Positions 7,563-11,230 of a stretch of 11,230 bases of DNA are shown here, piece after piece. The position numbers were made by a program, and so were the translations under genes. The stretch comes from Euperipatoides rowelli. Taxonomy: Eukaryota > Onychophora > Udeonychophora > Euonychophora > Peripatopsidae. The DNA lies in the NCBI GenBank assembly GCA_003024985.2, contig PXIH01S0000289.1, one strand, 5' to 3'. The notes beneath the pieces are model-generated. The model was not told the DNA's origin and ran no database searches. It saw nothing but the letters and a program-made list of their open reading frames with translations. How positions within the stretch are numbered: the first letter of the stretch is position 1; each line of letters opens with the position of its first letter.

Positions 7563-7975
7563 ATTCAATTTTTAAAATAATTGTCTTTAGCTCCTCCTCC
7601 TTAAAACATGTCCAATTGTCCATTGTATACACCAGGGGAGATATTTTGTGATGTCATAGACTAGATATGAATAGAGCTTGCTATACTTAACTATAGAATA
7701 TTTGCTATCTTTGTCAGGTTAAAGCTGGAAATCATATGGACTAAGTGTTTAAATACTTGTAAAAAAAATCATAATCAAATTCATCCTTTGTGCTATTATG
7801 ATCCAATTTGTTTGTTTTTTTACATGTTTGACATACCTCTATTGACATGTTAAATCATTACAAAGAAAACAGCTGTAGAAAGAATTTTGTCATCAAATTA
7901 ATCTCAGACCCAAAAAAAATGTGAAAGTTTCAATTTCTAATCTCAGATGAGGATAGCAATAATCTTAATTTTATC
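7563..7975. other. Spacer between inverted-repeat arms, no gene recognised
   Basis: About 410 bp without a supported open frame. Its two flanks continue the inverted similarity weakly, and the centre shows no recognisable transposase, RNA gene or simple repeat. If the whole is a transposon, this is its non-coding interior. Confidence 0.5.
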
Positions 7976-8104
7976 TGTAAATAACTTTTTTATGCATTTT
8001 AAATTTTTTTTTCCAGTAGAATTTTTTTTTTTAGTAATTATCTTTGAAAATCAATAAAAAAAATTAAAACATCTGTTACATTTGACCTTTAAAACAGCTA
8101 CAGC
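7976..8104 (-). repeat. Right arm of a large imperfect inverted repeat
   Basis: The reverse complement of 7428-7562 with several short indels in A/T runs. By eye, roughly three quarters of positions match. The right arm's outer extension reaches about 8195. Confidence 0.75.
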
Positions 8105-8195
8105 ACAATCTTTAATTAAAATTTAAAAACTATCAATTCACGTAATTCATATTCTGGATGCCTTATAATGCATTTAGAAAATTTCACAAACATTA

Positions 8196-8879
8196 ATTGC
8201 CATTAGGTTATATCTATTTGATATGTTCTGAAGAAATAAAATCAATTCAAGCTAAAGTTTAATAATAAAAGAATAATGAGCAGAAAAAATACTTTAAATT
8301 CTTGAGATACAGTATGCGATTACGATATCGTATCTATTAATGCCATTTTATAATATGCTTAACTTTGAATACAAAATTTATAGACATAATTGAATCACTT
8401 TTTCGATACTGCAAACTATCGCTACTATTTAATTCTATAAATCGCAATTTATGATTAAACTTAATTGTATTTTAATACGGCAATAAACTTTGTTCCGTTA
8501 TATTTTTTAAACAGAAAAGTTATATCTCATGAGGATTAAAGATCTCATGAGAATCAATTTAACATGGCCGAAAAGCATTTCAACTAAGAAAGTGTCCGCG
8601 GATAAAATGTCCATGCGAGTTGGCCTAATATAGTAGATAAGAGTAAAACTTTAACAAATTAGCATATATTTTACNTTATGCATTTTTGGGGTACATGGTT
8701 CAAAACATTAAGTAGGTAAACTTATCTAATTTTCAATGAAAATTTGTACGAGAGGTGTGCATATCTATGCAACAATTTATAAATACACCACTTTTCACCA
8801 TAACAATATTTTTTTTCAGATAAACTCTCAAATCTTGTCATTACACAAATAGCCTAGATCGAAAATGCACTGTGGGCAC
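8196..8879. other. AT-rich region downstream of the zinc-finger gene, likely including its 3' UTR
   Basis: The zinc-finger frame ends at 8880 on the minus strand, so this stretch is downstream of it. No AATAAA was seen on the minus strand close to the stop. Variant poly(A) signals are possible at 8776-8781 (TATAAA on the minus strand) and at 8471-8476 or 8428-8433 (ATTAAA), but none is decisive. An 18-bp tandem duplication with ATCTCATGAG in each copy lies at 8524-8555. No other gene was recognised. Confidence 0.4.
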
Positions 8880-10070
8880 TCAAAAGCTGACATCCTTGTG
8901 AACTCGTTTGTGTACCGAAAGGAAATTTAAATCTGTGAATAATGCATCACAATGGGGGCATTTATAACACTTTTCATCCAGGGGCACTTCTTTGTGTAAA
9001 GTCAGAGAGCGCGAGTGTATTAATTTTTTTTCATGAAGGGGACATTGATAAGAGTTTTTACTTGTGTGAACTCGTTTATGTATAGTAAGAAGGCTTGAAT
9101 TAGAAAATCTTGCATCGCAGTCTGGACATTTGAAAGGTTGGTTACGCATGTGAGCTTGTTGATGTTCAGTCAGAAGTTTTGAATCTGCAAATTTTTCAGC
9201 ACAATCTGGACAGCTGTAAGGCTTTTCGCCAAAGTGAGTCCGCTTGTGCACAGTTAAGCTTCTTAAATCTATGAATTTTACATCACAGTGGGGACATTTA
9301 TATTGTTTTTCATCAGCACAAACTTGTTTCTGTGCCGTATGGTTGCTCAAACCAGTAAATTGTGTATCACTCCGAGAAAATTTGCAAGGTTTTTCGTTTG
9401 CAAAAACCTGTTCATGTACACCGAGACTAATCAATTTTGTGTGAACTCGTCTATGTGCAGCGAGACTATGAGAATCCGTGCAACTAATATCACAATGTTG
9501 ACATTTATAAGAACTTCCACCGTAAGGTATACATTTGTGAGCAGTAAAACTGCTGGAGTTTGTTAATCTTGCCTTACATAGAGGGCATATATAAGGCTTT
9601 TGTTCTGGTTGTCTTTTGTCTCTAATGGAAGAGCTTGAATGCTTTGTTACATTTGAAAAATGGTTGGGTGTCCCTCCATTATGAAGGCGTTTGTGTATAA
9701 TGAGTTGGGTCAACTGGTTAAACACCGAATCACATTCAGGACACTTATAAAGTTTTTCACCAACAAAAAGCCTTTTATGTTTAACAAGATCCGACATTTG
9801 CTTGCTGCTCAAGCCACATTGGGCAAATTTATAAGATGTTTTGTTAGCATGAATATGTTTGGGTGTAGTGAAAGTAACCGACTCATTGAAAAAACTTTGT
9901 TTAGAAAATTGATAAGGTTCTTCATCATTGTATGAATACTTATAAACTCTTAAATCGTTTCCAGTTACACTTTTTGGGGTAATGATACTTGAATAGGGAA
10001 GTATTGTTTGTAACTTGGGACTTTTGCCAATATTTTGATTAGTCCATTTATCGTTACTTGCATTCATCAT
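8880..10070 (-). CDS. C2H2 zinc-finger protein with a mosaic of intact and degenerate fingers
   Basis: A 396-residue intact frame starting with MM at 10070 in a good context (A at -3), preceded by an in-frame stop at 10109-10107 and ending in TGA. The N-terminal ~50 residues match no domain I recognise (no BTB, KRAB or ZAD pattern seen). After that come about 13 tandem units, mostly with 28-residue spacing. Fully liganded C-x2-C-x12-H-x3-H fingers are at residues 108-130, 188-210, 257-279, 285-307, 313-335 and 369-391. Units at about 53-79, 80-102, 136-159, 160-182, 216-228, 229-251 and 341-363 have lost cysteines or histidines or are shortened. The last zinc-binding His is Pro in the units at 160 and 341. 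Family members are nuclear, nucleic-acid-binding, usually transcription regulators; the target is unknown. Linkers only loosely match TGEKP. It is probably a single coding exon, and earlier non-coding exons are possible. Confidence 0.85.
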   Translation of the reverse strand: MMNASNDKWTNQNIGKSPKLQTILPYSSIITPKSVTGNDLRVYKYSYNDEEPYQFSKQSFFNESVTFTTPKHIHANKTSYKFAQCGLSSKQMSDLVKHKRLFVGEKLYKCPECDSVFNQLTQLIIHKRLHNGGTPNHFSNVTKHSSSSIRDKRQPEQKPYICPLCKARLTNSSSFTAHKCIPYGGSSYKCQHCDISCTDSHSLAAHRRVHTKLISLGVHEQVFANEKPCKFSRSDTQFTGLSNHTAQKQVCADEKQYKCPHCDVKFIDLRSLTVHKRTHFGEKPYSCPDCAEKFADSKLLTEHQQAHMRNQPFKCPDCDARFSNSSLLTIHKRVHTSKNSYQCPLHEKKLIHSRSLTLHKEVPLDEKCYKCPHCDALFTDLNFLSVHKRVHKDVSF

Positions 10071-10085
10071 CTTTTTAGTTTTGCG

Positions 10086-10137
10086 AACTGATATGAGTAC
10101 ATAAATTCACAACTTGTATCGGCTTTAGAACTTTATA
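10086..10137 (-). promoter_or_regulatory. Candidate start region or 3' splice site just upstream of the zinc-finger ORF
   Basis: On the minus strand, a TATAAAG word lies at 10137-10131 and a TCAGTT initiator-like word at 10091-10086, 17 to 22 nt before the first ATG. Their spacing (about 48 nt) is longer than the usual ~30. The same CATATCAG could instead be a 3' splice site joining an upstream exon. Neither reading can be settled by sequence alone. Confidence 0.2.
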
Positions 10138-10643
10138 AACGTAGATCATAATGTATTATACTTTAATTCCCAAAATTGTTTATAATAACTTGAATTTATT
10201 TTTGAATCCTCTTAGTAGCAGTTGTAAGTACAAATTTTTAAGTATGTAAAACAAACCTAAAACAGAGAAGAAGAAAAGTCAATTTTATATACCAAGAGTA
10301 ACACTAAACTACATAGGCGATCATCATAAATATGTAGGCCTAAAAATTAACAACATATTTAGTTAACATTATAAGAGAAAAAACAAAAAGTGTAAATATA
10401 TTGAAAAAAATAAAAACTATAAACAAATTATTTCATTTAGTTTTTAACTTGAGTTTGTAAAATTAGCCTGGTTAAAAATTATATTTCTTTGATGTCACTG
10501 GTTCTTGACTATACTGTAATGGAATAATTAAGGATTACATTCTCCAGCGATTACAGTAAAATTCTACTCTGAATATTTGCAGAGACATGTCCTTTCAGAT
10601 TAGAGAAATAATCGGATTTGAGAATTTGAAAAAAAAAACCTAT
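10138..10643. other. AT-rich non-coding DNA upstream of the zinc-finger gene
   Basis: No open frame or repeat family was recognised. It includes a TGTAGGCCTA word near 10333, of a kind repeated elsewhere in the window. It may be intron or 5' flank of the zinc-finger gene. Confidence 0.45.
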
Positions 10644-10720
10644 CCTGATTTTTTTTTAAAAGTAAAAAAAATTCTTGGATCTTTTTTTTAGTAAACTTTT
10701 CTACTTAAAAAAAAATCAGG
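10644..10720. repeat. Hairpin with T/A-rich stem
   Basis: CCTGATTTTTTTTTAA at 10644-10659 followed by AAGTA faces TACTTAAAAAAAAATCAGG at 10702-10720, with a loop of about 37 nt that itself contains an A-run facing a T-run. Because much of the stem is homopolymer, the support rests on the CCTGA/TCAGG and AGTA/TACT ends. It could be the relic of a small foldback element. Confidence 0.6.
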
Positions 10721-10960
10721 CTAATTTAATAAAACTTGATCTAAAGTCAATTTTATAATATTGTACAAAAGAAAATTAAAATCGATATACAGTATATAGC
10801 CTATATAAAATTGAATGTTTGTATATTTTGTATAGACCTTAAAATTCTTAGCCGTTTGACCAATTTGGCATACTTACTATTTAAAACCCTGAAAAGAAAT
10901 AGTCTATATTTTGACCTAGGTAAATAGAAGCCTGCCTAGGCAATTAAATGTATATACTGT
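10721..10960. other. AT-rich non-coding stretch, nothing recognised
   Basis: No supported coding frame. Contains CCTAGG-type words (GACCTAGGTA and GCCTAGGCA at about 10910-10940) and an AGCCTATATAA word. Confidence 0.4.
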
Positions 10961-11010
10961 GTGTAGGGGCAGATCCAGAAAGAAATGGAAGGGGGTGGAG
11001 CACCCATTAA
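10961..11010 (+). other. Possible transposon-end sequence (GGGGCAGATCCAG)
   Basis: An abrupt G-rich patch, GTAGGGGCAGATCCAG followed by GAAGGGGGTGGAGCACCC, sits in otherwise A/T-only surroundings and runs into an A tract. GGGGCGGATCCAGG-like words are frequently repeated in animal genomes and often mark ends of DNA transposons; this is recollection, not a search. No matching inverted end is in the window. Confidence 0.25.
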
Positions 11011-11230
11011 AAAAAAAAAAAATTCAAAATTTTTTTTTAAGTATAATAGTAATGTCAAATAAAAATATTTTCGTAATAAATAAATAACTTTATTTACAGT
11101 TTTATTTTAATATGAAAATTGCCTATTTTTTTAAAAAAAAGAAGCTTTATAAAGCTTGGTTATAGAATAGCATGAGTTGACGGATAAATAAATGATGACA
11201 GTATAAATAATAAGTAAATTATTGTTTAAT
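11011..11230. other. AT-rich stretch with a 16-bp palindrome
   Basis: Mostly A and T with runs of both. AAGCTTTATAAAGCTT at 11142-11157 is a perfect 16-bp palindrome. No gene was recognised before the window ends. Confidence 0.5.

Noticed and set aside
9244-9935. Three plus-strand frames of 66-92 codons opposite the zinc-finger gene
   Set aside because: They are antisense shadows of the repeated finger codons and contain no domain.
1-11230. CRISPR array, tRNA, rRNA, riboswitch or bacterial defence genes
   Set aside because: No regularly spaced repeats, cloverleaf-like sequences or prokaryotic gene organisation were seen. All signs are of an animal genome.

Overview
This window looks like AT-rich, intron- and repeat-dominated DNA from a metazoan, most likely an arthropod or other invertebrate. 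The evidence is a C2H2 zinc-finger array encoded in one long exon, a CR1-group LINE with PHD and SGNH esterase remnants, Tc1/mariner-like terminal repeats, and frequent TAGGCCTA/AGCCTA words. Scattered single Ns indicate a draft assembly. Nothing suggests bacteria: there are no operons, no ribosome binding sites and no tRNA or rRNA genes. The species cannot be fixed from the sequence alone.

Layout. Positions 1-152 hold two copies of a ~78-bp tandem repeat, and 153-494 is featureless AT-rich DNA. Positions 495-6618 form a nested transposon cluster. A pair of ~145-175 bp inverted repeats that begin like Tc1/mariner ends (TA-CAGGATGGCCATGAAGTCC type) bounds about 1.3 kb of non-retroelement DNA, into which a ~4.8-kb non-LTR retrotransposon has inserted on the minus strand. 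A 14-bp direct repeat (1046-1059 and 5872-5885) brackets that insertion. The retrotransposon is decayed, but its parts can be read in order: ORF1 with a PHD-like zinc finger, an acidic segment and an SGNH esterase, then ORF2 with an APE-type endonuclease, a reverse transcriptase (FADD) and a C-terminal zinc knuckle. The outer transposon's interior also holds a ~350-bp inverted-repeat element (688-1037) and a very long, nearly perfect hairpin (5974-6089).

Positions 6619-8879 are non-coding. They contain a relic of a second reverse transcriptase (about 7060-7410, minus strand) and a large imperfect inverted repeat (7428-7562 against 7976-8104, with weaker extensions). Positions 8880-10070 (minus strand) are the only intact gene: a 396-residue C2H2 zinc-finger protein whose 13 tandem units alternate between intact and degenerate fingers. 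Positions 10071-11230 lie upstream of it and are AT-rich, with a hairpin, a palindrome and a possible transposon-end sequence.

No set of genes here works together as a pathway or defence system. The most informative observations are the nested element architecture, the strong purine/pyrimidine strand asymmetry of the LINE, the long hairpin, and the mosaic decay of the zinc-finger array. I did not find a convincing undescribed multi-gene system.
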